Part shown: piece after piece, positions 22,823 through 33,700 of the stretch
Numbering within the stretch: position 1 is the first letter of the stretch
Layout: each line of letters starts with the position of its first letter
Assembly: GCA_029990175.1 (NCBI GenBank)
Contig: JARKIP010000010.1
Location: 44,386,001 to 44,450,000, forward strand
Source of the DNA: Petunia secreta
Taxonomy: Eukaryota > Streptophyta > Magnoliopsida > Solanales > Solanaceae
Direction of reading: 5' to 3'
Length of the DNA stretch: 64,000 nucleotides
The notes under the pieces: model-generated
Told to the model about the DNA's origin: nothing
The model's database searches: none
The model's input: the letters and a program-made list of their open reading frames with translations, nothing else
Made by a program: the position numbers and the translations under genes

Positions 22823-23100
22823 TTGAGTGAGCTTAAAAATGAAGATTGTTTTGTGAATGAACTTGCTAATTGTTGCTTTTCTAGCCTAGCTTTTGATGTT
22901 GGAATTGGTAAAATATTCTTTTTAGATGACTTTGATGCTTGGCTATACCATAAGAGTGTGCTCTTTGAGCATGAGTATATGAGTTTTGTTCCATTCTCTT
23001 TGTTGTGTAGTGCTTGGAAAGTTATTGAGCTGGTACTTATTCGCGTCATGGTTTTGCAAGGTACAAATTCAAGGACGAATTCCTTTGAAGAAGGAGGGAA
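22823..23100 (+). pseudogene. C-terminal coding remnant running into the PPT
   Basis: A frame here ends TNSRTNSFEEGGNDAIW across the PPT into the LTR. It resembles the RTNPFQEGE-type pol ending that overlaps the PPT in some gypsy elements. The intervening pol is missing, which fits a deletion derivative. Confidence 0.35.
23087..23100 (+). other. polypurine tract
   Basis: GAAGAAGGAGGGAA directly abuts the 3' LTR. Confidence 0.85.
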
Positions 23101-23829
23101 TGATGCGATCTGGATTAGTACCCGAAGCCATGGAGGGTTCACACTCAATATCCGGAGCTTGGAATGCTTCAAAAGGGCTTGGAAGCCAAGAATCAAGCCA
23201 AAGGATTGGCCAAACAAGCAAATGAGAGCTTATTGGAAATTGGGTCCACGCGATCGCGAGGAAATATGAGCGGTAGCACAGAAGCAGTCAAATCCATTAC
23301 GCGATCGCGAGACACTCCACGCGATCATGATGAAGCCTCGTGAACATATGGCGCGGTCGCGACATCCAAGACGCAGTCGTGATAAAAGACGGTAAGGACA
23401 TATTTCCAGAATCAGCATTAGGGGCTTTTTAGTCCATTCCTTCATTGTATTTAGTAACTACTATAAATAGTCTAATTGAGGGGGTTTAGTCAAGAGTTAG
23501 AGTTTATTGGATGATTGAGAATACTTTTGTGAGAGTGTGTGTGGGTTTAATCTATTTTCCTCTTCTTGAATCTCTCTTGAATTCTCTTGTGTGAGAGATC
23601 CATTGCTTGAGTTCAAGTCTCTTCCCCCTCGGATATTGGTCTTTGATTGTATTCGTCTAAATTAGGGTATTACAATTTGTTTGTATTGTTCTAATTTACT
23701 TGCAATTAAGGGATTTGATTCCTTTCTTTCTTCTATCTTTTCCCCAATTTCCTTCTATCCTTTACTTAGTGTCGTTTATTTTATCGTTTTGCTGATCATT
23801 TCCTATTCTTAGCATTTAGGATCATATCA
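23101..23829 (+). repeat. 3' LTR of the 5-kb gypsy-type element
   Basis: It starts TGATGCGATC and ends ATCATATCA, followed by the duplicate CCAAA. It holds two CGCGATCGCG palindromes (23249-23258 and 23300-23309). Confidence 0.9.
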
Positions 23830-23834
23830 CCAAA

Positions 23835-25083
23835 AGAAACAAAACAGGAACAGTTGAAAAAAAATAAGATGAGTCGGGTCATAACACCCCAACATGTCTT
23901 TCTTCCCCCTTTTGGCATCATCGAAATATTCTCAAGTCCCTGCAAGAACAAGTTAATACAGTCCAATCTATAGGCTAAAGCTGCAAGTTAACCTAGTAAT
24001 AACACAAGTAAGACATCTAAGGGCCCAACAACGAATGATGGAAACACATATAAACGTGATACAAGCAATTTAAAACCACATTATCCAGGGTTCACACATG
24101 TTTAACCCATTAGGTACATAACCAGCAAAAAAATTAAGATTGTCTCAAACATGCATCACAACCAAACATGTAGACAAAAGGAATCCCTAATGATCTTGGG
24201 AAGGATCTGGGAAGGGCGGGATCAGGGTTGAATTTAAGTGCTTGAAAAGTTCTTCCAGGTTCTTCGAATTTCCAGAACGTTCAACCACCAGATCAGCCTG
24301 ATGCTTGTGGCACTAAATGGTCAAGCGATGATTTCTCGATCCTTCAGCTTCAACTCTTTTTTCAACTCCTCATTTTCTGTCTGCAACTCCAGCAGGGTCT
24401 TCTCTAATTCCTTCACAGCCTCTTTAGCATCATTAGGTCCAAACTCCTCTTCCTTATCAGCCTTTTCAATTTTAACATGCATTGGACGTTTTGATACCCC
24501 CATCTCTTTGAATAAATCACATGTCTTCAGAATGTTTGTCCCAAACATCTGATTATGTGGGTTTTTTCCCACCTTTGAGAGGGACACCAAAGTGTTCAAA
24601 TATCTGCTGCAAAATATAGGAGTGCACTAAGGAGTGGGACTTCTTAGTGTTTGCAATCCTCTTGAAGTGTCTAATGATAAGCTCAGACAGATTAATTATG
24701 AAACAGCTGTTTAATAGATCCATATAGGCAGGTCCAGTGCACAAGCTTCATTATTCCTCTCAACCCTAGGAAACACAAACCTCTGCATAAACTTAAATAA
24801 AAGTTGATGTTTTGGTTCCATTTCCTTCTTATCCACCTTCCTTTCTTTTCTATGTCTAGGGTTTCCAGAAATCTTCTTGGTCACTTAAAAAGGAGTGACA
24901 TTGTCAGTTCTCCTAGGCCACTTCAGCTTCTTGTACCTGCAATAACCAGCTGCAGGTACTCCTAAATTCAATCTCAACTCCCCTAACTTCAAAATAAACT
25001 CTTCTCCCCCCTACACTGCACCTGTTTTAGAATTCTCTGATCTCATTCACAAACAAGCTCCTCTTGTCATTATTAAACTACTC
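23835..25083 (-). pseudogene. copia-like internal remnant with extra-ORF fragment (coiled coil)
   Basis: On the minus strand the best frames are 24744-24553 and 24599-24321, offset by a frameshift near 24560. The first contains LIIRHFKRIANTKKSHSL and IFEHFGVPLKGG; the second ends in a charged helix (KELEKTLLELQTENEELKKE). This pairing of a conserved block with a coiled coil is seen in the extra ORF of some plant LTR elements and uncharacterised plant proteins. It lies on the same strand as the copia-like 3' LTR at 17992-18761, separated only by the nested 18825-23829 insertion, so it probably belongs to that element. No intact gene. Confidence 0.4.
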
Positions 25084-25810
25084 TGATGCAGCCCGTGTCT
25101 ATGATGATCAAGCTATGTTCGTACTATCAAGACCGGTCACACGAAGCCAAGCCAAGACACTACATAATGTGCATGTTCATCTAGCGTGGCCAGGAGGAAG
25201 CGGCAGCTCAGAGAATGAGTGGCCGGGTGCCAGACTCGGCAGCTATATAATCAAGCTCGAGCCTGAGGCAGACATCATCCGAGTCTTAACAATTGACGTC
25301 GAGCAGTAAAGCGACCAAGGGTTACACTTGCGCCCGAGGCAGGAAAGCGCCCGAGCCACTAAACTAGTTCAGCCATGTGTGACTTTGTTTGGTAGGCCAA
25401 CTGTGGCTGTATTTACTATTTTAGCCTTGGGGCTTTCTATATGAACCCCTTATTACTTCATTTGTTAGTCAATTGTTGTTGAATATTGAATAAACTATAT
25501 GCTATTATGTCTCCGTCGTGAGAAACCCCATTGTAGGAACCTGTTTATGGAACTTGTGTCTTTTGGTGTATTCCAACTGAACTTTTTCCTCTTGATCATT
25601 TGGTTTGCAAGATTCATGTGTATTCTTGAGGATCATTGCTTAGTATAGGTGCCTATTCACAATCTAATCAAAAGGTATCAAGACTAGTTCCTTGATATTG
25701 TTTGGTTGAAGTTGAGTTTGTGTCTTGCTTTTATCTTTACCTTTCCATTTTTTACTTCTGCGTGTGTTTATTGCATCACCTTGGTTTCAAAACCGAGTTT
25801 TATTGCACCA
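25084..25810 (+). repeat. LTR of the outermost element L0 (left boundary uncertain)
   Basis: The right end is set by the PBS four bases later. A TATA-like TCTATATGAACC occurs at about 25437. The left boundary may be near 25084 (TGATGCAGCC) or near 25374 (TGTGTGACTT). The partner LTR lies beyond the window. Confidence 0.45.
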
Positions 25811-25813
25811 TCT

Positions 25814-25825
25814 TGGTATCAGAGC
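25814..25825 (+). other. primer-binding site of element L0
   Basis: TGGTATCAGAGC, initiator tRNA-Met type. Its leader is cut at 25870 by Tat2 and resumes at 62358. Confidence 0.8.
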
Positions 25826-25870
25826 ACATTTTAAATTTTGTTCTTACAAATCCAATCGTGTTTTAAGTTA

Positions 25871-26361
25871 TGTGTGGGCAAAAATACACTACCTATTATT
25901 ACGGGAATACGAGTCCAGCTAGCGAGACTAGACTTATCCCATAAGTCACCGGACACACTGGATACACACCTGTTCTATGAGTTATGACCGTTCAGGTGGT
26001 ACAGGCATAGAATGCAAGGTATACATCCTGTCGCCTTAGGGTTACAGTCTCCTAGTTAGAGTTTCGTATATACCACCTCCTTAAGTTTATAGGCCCATGA
26101 GCCTCATTAGTCTTTGTATTTTACTATAATTAGGACTGGGTATCCACTACTATAAATACCACTCCTTACATTGTATTGTACATCAAGCGATTCACCACTT
26201 AATTTGACTATGCTCAAGGAATAAAAGCTCTTTACTTTCTTTTATGTTATTTTCTTTTTATTTACTTACTTTTCGTCGTATTTTGCTGTATTGCTTGTGT
26301 CCCCTTCATAAGTTTAAGCATTTAAGTGTTTAATCTAGATGTATAAAATTAGGCACAAATA
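25871..26361 (+). repeat. 5' LTR of Tat2
   Basis: About 491 bp with a TATA box (CTATAAATACC, about 26151-26161). The terminal CA is changed to TA. Confidence 0.88.
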
Positions 26362-26364
26362 GTT

Positions 26365-26383
26365 TGGCGCCCACCAAGGGGCC
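26365..26383 (+). other. primer-binding site of Tat2
   Basis: TGGCGCCCACCAAGGGGCC follows the LTR and matches the PBS style of plant Tat elements. Confidence 0.8.
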
Positions 26384-26422
26384 CAGGAAATTGTAAGTAT
26401 TCTACGAAGAAAAGGCGCAGTC

Positions 26423-27520
26423 ATGTCAGATCACAACACCCCAAAGAATATTGCCGACGCTATAGACCGGTCTGTACAGGAACCTGACGATCCCAACATG
26501 CAGCCAAACGATCCTGATAAGGAGCCAGTCTATGTGCCCAGCGACGGTGAAAGCAATCAGTCACGTGAAGGTAATTCAGATCTCAGAGGTTTTCTTGCTA
26601 ATCTCCTCACAACCCTATCAGCGCGGGCAGAGCAAAACTCGGTCAACATGGTCGAGGGTATATCTCATAAGTTAGGGACTATGTTTGCTGGTTCGTCTTA
26701 GAGGCCAGCTTCCACGCGAGGACCAACACCCATGAATGATACTCCAGCATTCGCTCCTAATCGCAGACTCAACATGGATGTTTCTTCTGGAGGTTCAACA
26801 ACAATCAGCAATCAAGACCTCAAAGGAACGCCTGCCATTCAGGACATCCTAAAGGATAACGTACCTAGTGCTTCACCCCAGTTTACCACCGTAGATGAGC
26901 AAGAATTTTATAAGCATGTATACAAAGAAAGTGCTGCATCGATCGACATACCAAAGTACTTCTGTCTGCCGAATAACTTGACGTATGATGGAACAGCAGA
27001 TCCGGATGAGCGTATAGCCGCCAGCAATGAAATCTTAGAGGAAGAAATCCATCTGCTCTGGTGAAAACGTTCGGCTCAATTTTGACCAAAGATGCCCTCG
27101 CTTGGTACACTCAGCTACCGATGGGCTCCATCAATTCATTAACCCACATGCAAGATTTATTCAAGAGCACTTTGGTGCCCATAAATGGGAGAAGCGCATA
27201 AAAGATATCTTTGAGATTCGGTAGCACGAAAATGAGTTGTTAAAGGACTATCTTGAAAGATTTAAGAGGGAACGCATGGAGCTTCTTACAGTCCCCGATA
27301 ATATCATCGTGGTAGTTTTCGGCAAGAGCATGAATTCCAGGGGTTGCTGGCAATGAGGGAATTGCAGTGGAGTCTAACTCAACATCATGTGTCGACATAG
27401 AGTGCCTTACATCAAAGATACATTGAAAAGCTCTGCCTAGAGCCGGAGCACTCTCAGAACCCTAAAGTTGAACGGAGAAAACTAGCAGAAAGTCTGTCCC
27501 TTGAGGGATAAAGGGATGGA
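26423..27520 (+). pseudogene. gag: gag of Tat2
   Basis: The frame from ATG 26423 runs with one TAG at 26699 to a stop at 27062, covering an acidic N-terminus and the entry to the gag core (SIDIPKYFCLPNNLTYDGTADPDE). A shifted frame continues with AWYTQLPMGSINSLTHMQDLF, the Retrotrans_gag core, and another with LKDYLERFKRERMELL. At least two frameshifts and several stops disable it. Confidence 0.75.
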
Positions 27521-27844
27521 AGAAGAGTAAAATGAAAGACGAAGAGCCAAGCAGGAGCGGCAAAGCAAGGAACGCTCGGGCCCCGGATCCCATGAGGAAT
27601 GAACCGAGCCCCGTAGCTTCCGAGATTTTGGTTTGCAAGTCAACGCTGTGGAACTAGTTATAAATCACTTCGAGAGCACCAGAATCTGGGGACAAGCGGT
27701 ATATCAATGCGATCTTCGCAACACCGGGACCTACCACAGCCCGGGGACTGAAAAGGTAGCATCGACTGTTAGCACTATCACTTTCAGTCCGAAAGGCGAA
27801 GCAGAACATTAAGATGATCTCACGGTCCCTGTAAGGGTGTCGAG

Positions 27845-28262
27845 TCTTCAGATCTAGCAAGCTCTGGTGGATCCAGGGAGCAATGTGAACATTATTCAGA
27901 GAGAGGTACTATAGAAGTTAGATCAAGACAATTGGACGACACCGAGCCACCGCAGGATAATCAGCTTTAATGGCCTCCGAGATGAACCTGTATGGGGAAC
28001 TAGCTCTACCGGTTCAGATCCCGAGCATGATGAGCATCACCTCATTCCAGGTACTCACATGTGATATATCATATGATATCATCTTTGGACAGCCTTCGAT
28101 ACACAGTGTAAAGGGAGTGCCCTCAACGCTCCATCAAATTTTTAGATATCTTACCTCGTATGAGATTAATGAGTTAGCGACCCTCGATCCAAGACGGTCC
28201 AATAGCCGAAAGAGGATTGGCCAAAGAACCTATAGCCAGGGTAAACGCCTATAGCCAGGGTA
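27845..28262 (+). pseudogene. protease remnant of Tat2
   Basis: LVDPGSNVNII at about 27864-27896 is the active-site stretch, again with Asp-Pro-Gly. The VLTCDISYDIIFGQPSIHS segment at about 28042-28098 is the second retropepsin motif in another frame. A 19-bp-period tandem duplication occurs at 28229-28265. Confidence 0.7.
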
Positions 28263-28429
28263 AACATGATCGATGAGGAATCAACTTGGTATAAAATGAT
28301 GGAGCGAAAGGCTAGGATAGAAATAGGAGCCCTGAGGGAGCGGTTATCAGTAATGAGCCAATTAGTCCCCAAGGCAGCAGAGTTATGGTACCAGCCAACT
28401 AAAGAACTGGTGAAGCATGATGAGCCATT

Positions 28430-29530
28430 ATGAGTGATACACTGCTATTTGGTAGTGGCTTAGGTCAAGGTGCAACTTTTGTAGCTTTCGGCAATCACCG
28501 AGCCGGCCCAGGAAGAACACCTGCTACTGTATGTTTCGATTCAGAAATAGTATGGAACGCAGTACTCGTACGAGAAGAAAGCGAATGGCAGCTTTCGGTA
28601 AAATATGATACCAAGGGGATCTTGTATACATATAGGCTTTTATCCCTACCTGTCCAATTTATTGCGGCACTGGTCGTGGCAACTCAAGAGTTGCACCCGT
28701 ATTTTCTCAGCCACACAGTCTGTGTGGTTTTTTCGATACCTCCATGGGACATCCTGTCTAGACTTGGGCTTTCAAAAGGTTTGGCAGAATGGGCTGAAAA
28801 GTTGGGAGAGTACGATATCATTTATCAACCATGATCAGCCATTCAGTCGCGAGCTTTGGAAGGCTTCACTTCAGATTTTGCGGAAGAATTAGCAGCAAAG
28901 GCAGAGGAATCAATCTAGCATGCAGGAACAATTGATCCCGAGCACTAGGGAATCTGTATCGATGTGGATCTCGAAGGAGAGAAAGCCAACCTTGATTTAT
29001 GGATCAAGATGCCCGCAGGGAAGTTTTTTTGCAAGACCGTAAAAGTTCCGCGCACCGAAGCAGAATATGAGGCCATAACTCAAGCTCTTGACATAGCCTA
29101 CATATTGGGGGTCAGGGAGGTCTGTCTCTTCAGTAGTTCCCAGTTGGTGATTACTCGAGAGAATAAGGTTTTTACCACGGAGAACATCTTTGCGCCAGAT
29201 TGGCAAGAGAAAATCAAAGTACTTTTGAAAATTTTCCACAAATGGGAGTTTTTATACAGGAGGAAAGCTCAAATGAAGGCGAGCTCCCTGGGGATTCGCG
29301 CATCTACTCAGACGACCAGTAGATAGTAGTCGAACTCACCCCCGCGGACCTGATGATCCTTGAAGTTCTTAACACAGGTTCCGTCTTGAAGCAGAGTCTC
29401 ATATTGATAAGCTACTTGGATAGGGGAATACTCCCCGAAGACAAGTCAGAAAGCAGACAGCTGAGGAGGCAGGCAGTTCACTACTGCTTACATCTCGAGG
29501 TTCAACACATTCCGGCGAAGGAATTGTGGT
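28430..29530 (+). pseudogene. RT connection, RNase H and integrase start of Tat2
   Basis: The RT palm with its catalytic Asp pair is absent: the frame goes from the protease region almost directly to AVLVREESEWQLSVKYDTKG, the RT/RNase H connection, and on to WAEKLGEYDIIYQP. RNase H follows in another frame (28964-29326; TEAEYEAITQALDIAYILG, SSSQLVITR). ISYLDRGILPEDKSESRQLRR near 29410 marks the start of integrase, which then stops. Internal deletion of most of RT and integrase explains the short length. Confidence 0.75.
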
Positions 29531-30763
29531 GAACACCTCCGACCGGCGATGGAAGTACAATCCTTCTCAGTATCTACTTTAAAACAAGTCTTTAGTTTCT
29601 TTTTACAGTATTTACATACTTGTCTCTTATGTTGCGAGTTTTCACCCATAAGAACTTATGCTACGCGCCCCATTCATCAATAAAACTACTATTTTACTTA
29701 GTCAGTTTTATAGTTACAATTCAGATCCATTTACGATCTAACTATTCATAGCCCCCGGCCAGACCTAAGTTGAAGTAATACACCCACTTTCGCTACAAAA
29801 AGTAGGGTGAACTACTCGCTTAGATCTAGACGTGGTCTAGCTCAGCCACTAGACATTATTAGTAAGTTGAACTCAAAAATTCAACAATATTTGCACCTGC
29901 ATGCCGGAGGGAACACCCGCCCACATAGTGCTAGAAAGTCTTAAAATACTCAAGTAAACAAGCAACAACGTTCTGAATCGGAATGCAAAAGTGTCCGTTT
30001 TCACACAGGCTAAAGTCATCCCATTGTGGGCGCAAAACAACCGTCTATCGCAGGCGCAATAAAGCCATCAACTACTGACGCAAATGAAGCACCTTTCAGT
30101 GTGCAGACCCGTCTTACACAGACACTAGCCCAGAAAGGCACACAAAAATGTTGCTTAAACTATACAAGTACGCATAAAAATATTAGTGGGCATCTGTTTC
30201 ATTAATAACAAACATCCCGTAGGCTTGTAATATACAATTAGTTCTTCCCGAATACAACATTGTTCAAAACAGTTGTAAAAAATTGGAAAGGGAAGGTAAA
30301 AACTTCAAACTTCTTGAAATCTGTACGGCTGAAGATCCTTCATCTAGATTGTAGCTACAAGCCGCTAAGCAGTTCGAGGTTCTTCCAGCATCACGGGATA
30401 TGTCAGCTCGAGCCACTATCAGCACACGACCTCTTAAGTGACCAAGATCTGGATACCTTGATCAAAGCAAGGGTCTTCAGAAGCGTATGAGCAAAGACAC
30501 AACCTTCCACCATCTCGTCCGCTGAACTCGAAGAGAAATTAGAAGATCTACTTCGACTCCTGCTGATCAAACGAGAATGCACTGCCCCCAGATCTTCAAG
30601 TGCAATTGGGAGCACATCACGGGCAGGAAGGATTGAGCTGGGAACCTACCATAAAGGAGCCTCTTCCCTCGGGTATCCCACAACAAGCGACTGATGAGGC
30701 GTTGCAGCAGAAATACGGCCGAACCAGCCGAACCAAGAGACAACCCCGAAACATGAGCAGAGT
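29531..30763 (+). other. 3' region of Tat2, left part
   Basis: Non-coding on the plus strand. Minus-strand frames (30615-30403 and neighbours) may be decayed remains of an antisense gene like that of Tat1, but I see no clear shared motif. AGAGT at 30759-30763 is the target duplicate of Athila-A. Confidence 0.45.
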
Positions 30764-33700
30764 TGATCACGCCCAACTACGCCCTATAAAAGAAAATAAG
30801 TGGTCGCGACAATATAGCTCGGTACTTAAAGTGCCGAGGTTGAATCCCACAGAAAACACTTGAATTCTAGTCGTTATTCTAACTATTTTATCTATCGATT
30901 AACTTCTAGGTGGTGTTATCTTAAGTTGGGTTTATAGTATCAACAAATTAATGATAAACTTAACAAGTAAATTGCAAATAGTAGAGAAAGAATTAATTCA
31001 AGAGATGGAAACCTAGGATTGATCTATCCAACTCCTATCTATGCATTAGAATAACGATTTAACGAATTCAACTTGGTTCTTCTTATTGAACACTTGCTCC
31101 AAATGCACAATTATTTACTCCCGTATAATAATTACAACTTTCACTAACCAATTTTCTAATTCACTAATGAAGATATGTAGGACTACAAGTATTGTTCACA
31201 ATCTGGTTCAATAGTCACAAATCACCTTTTTGACTACCTAAGTAATTGTTGACACCCAATTTTGTCCCTCCATTTTTTCGCAATTTGGCTATATTTAATT
31301 AAGATTTATAAAAGTAATTTTTCAAATAAAATTGCATTAGAACCTGCATTTATATGCGTAATACTATTATTAATCCTCTAATTATATTATCCCTCGCTTA
31401 ATTGCGACTATATTACAAAATTTCATTGTTTAGGCTATTTTCTAAAATACGTATGCTATTTGTGTAATTTAATGCATTACGACATCATTTAATAATTATC
31501 TGTGGCTATTTATATTTAATTAGTATTATATTTGAGTTCATCTATATTTAATTTTGATTAAATATATTTATTTATAATTATTTATAATTTTCTTATTTTT
31601 ATACTAATTATTTATATTTACAAGTATTTTAATTAAATACTAGCCAAGTTGCTAATTTACAACTATATTTCTACTACATCCAGTCCCCATCATCATATCT
31701 TGTCCACATATGCACCACATAAGCCCCACCTAAGCTTACACCTCATTAACACACATTAAGGACATGTACAACTCGTTTCAGCACATGGCTGAATCGTAGC
31801 CCTTCATCGCTGATATCCAATGGTTCAGATTAAATATAGCACTTTTAATATTACACCCACACCCCCCACACTAAAACCCTAACACACTACTCCCATTTCC
31901 TCCCAAACTCACCAGCCGACCCTTCATACTCTCTCTCCCCCTTTATACCCTTTCTCATCCAAATACACCCCAAATCCACCAAGGAACCACCATCAGTCCG
32001 TCATTAACGCCTCCCACTGAGTCCTTCTCTCTCCTCTCTGACGTTTTCCCATGAAAAAGGAAACAAATCTCTTCCTTCTCATCTCTGTCAACAAAAATGA
32101 AATGGAGACAATTAATTTCGATTGGAATACCTTCAAATCCGAGAGAAACAAAACGAGAATCAAGGAAATCTTCAACGTACACAGGAAAACAAGGCAAGAA
32201 AATTGAAACTTCAAACGAACCAGAGCAAAAAGGGGCCAACTCGACCCGACCCGGATGCAATGAAACGAGATAAATTCTTTCCTTTTTAAATTATATGTGG
32301 TAATTCTCTGTTAATATTGGTGAATTCGTGTGTGTTACATGTCTAGATTCACAATTTCATTTAACTTAATTATATTTTCCATCCGTAAGCATGAAAACAT
32401 GATATGCCTATTTAATTTGATTTTTTGCTTGCTTACTCGAATTAGATACATATGACTAGCCATCATCTTCTCCTTGAATTTATACACTTCTATTCTTAGG
32501 CTAGATTCATTAGTTGAATACTCTAGAAGCCCAAATCGGCAGTATGTGATTGTGACAAAATATTGCTTCCTGAATCTGTTCCTATTCATTTTAATTAAGT
32601 TGTTATTAGCTTTCCTTATTTAAGCACTCTGATGGAAAATCTAAAAGATGTCTTCCTTTTATAGCGCTCAATCACAAGCTGAATAGAGGGATTTTTGAAT
32701 CTGTTAGTATGATTCCTGGGATTTCCTGCCCTTGTCTAATACTATAAAAAGGCTAGCTGTATTTACACCTTGGATGGGGTGGACACACTGAATACACCTT
32801 TCAATACCTCTCTCTACTCTTAAGGCTTCACAGCTTTCTTCCCTCCTTTTCTCTGGAAGAAAAACATATTGTACTCTATTTATCTTTTCTGAAATTGTCA
32901 TTGGAGTTCTTTTTGTGCTTGCTAATAAGCTGAGGCAGGCCCTGTTTATTCTGGATGTTCTTTGTTGCCTGGCACCCCTATTAACATTGTAACTGTCGTT
33001 CTTTTAAAGTTCCTAAGGTATGTGTTCCAAGACTGAATGAATGGCCTTTTGTAGTACATTGTCAAGTTACTTTGCTAGCAAATCATACACTGTTTTCTTC
33101 ATTTGTGCGTATGTTACTATGTGGGTCGTTGTAGGCCATTCCACTAACTTATTTGTGCAGGTTTCATAGTCTAATCTGGACAAAACTTAGGATAGCTCTA
33201 TAGCTATACCATGATTGATCTTTTGCAGGTGTTAAAATAGGAAAGGGATAGCCCAAGGCTATACTTTTAGTTTCTTGCAGGTTCTGGAGTTTGAAAAAAA
33301 ACCCATATTTGATTCAAAAAGATCTGTGAAGTAGAAGGGACAAAGGCCCTCCTCTTTTCTTTTTATCCTTTTACTATTGTCATATAATTGAAGTTAAACA
33401 CTTGAGATTGTATTTATTAGGTTGTTAATGGCTTGTATAAGCACCATAAGGTGCATATGGATGTTAAGACGACTGCTACACGCTGTATATGCACAACTTG
33501 GCTAAACAGGGGCCTTCTCTAAACCTTGCTCTTTATTTTTTATGTGTTGGAGGCTGAATGTGAAATATAGCTTGAAAACAGATCAATTTATGCAAAGTTT
33601 AAAGTTCGAAATCATGGCAGTTATATCATGTGTGAAAACTGGAAAATTTGTGAGTATAATATCATAACAGGTCTTAAAATTAGATTATAACAGGGGCTGT

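Larger units (their letters stand above)
18825..23829 (+). mobile_element. gypsy-type LTR retrotransposon, non-autonomous or decayed, 5.0 kb
   Basis: LTRs of 717 bp (18825-19541) and 729 bp (23101-23829) begin TGATGCGAT and end ATCATATCA. CCAAA flanks both ends (18820-18824, 23830-23834). The initiator tRNA-Met PBS (19544-19555) and PPT (23087-23100) set plus orientation. The interior has no RT, RNase H or integrase, only a broken frame with a protease-like core and long acidic/Ser-rich stretches. It inserted into copia-like remains on the minus strand. Confidence 0.92.

Noticed and set aside
19544..25825. TGGTATCAGAGC matches that might suggest tRNA genes (19544, 25814, and reverse at 12223 and 56192)
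   Set aside because: Only the 12-base tRNA 3' complement is present beside LTR ends; these are primer-binding sites.
30600..30863. Plus-strand frame crossing 30763/30764
   Set aside because: It runs across the boundary between Tat2 and the Athila-A LTR, so it is a chance fusion.
31955..32260. Minus-strand frames in the solo LTR
   Set aside because: Short, no family resemblance, inside a non-coding LTR.
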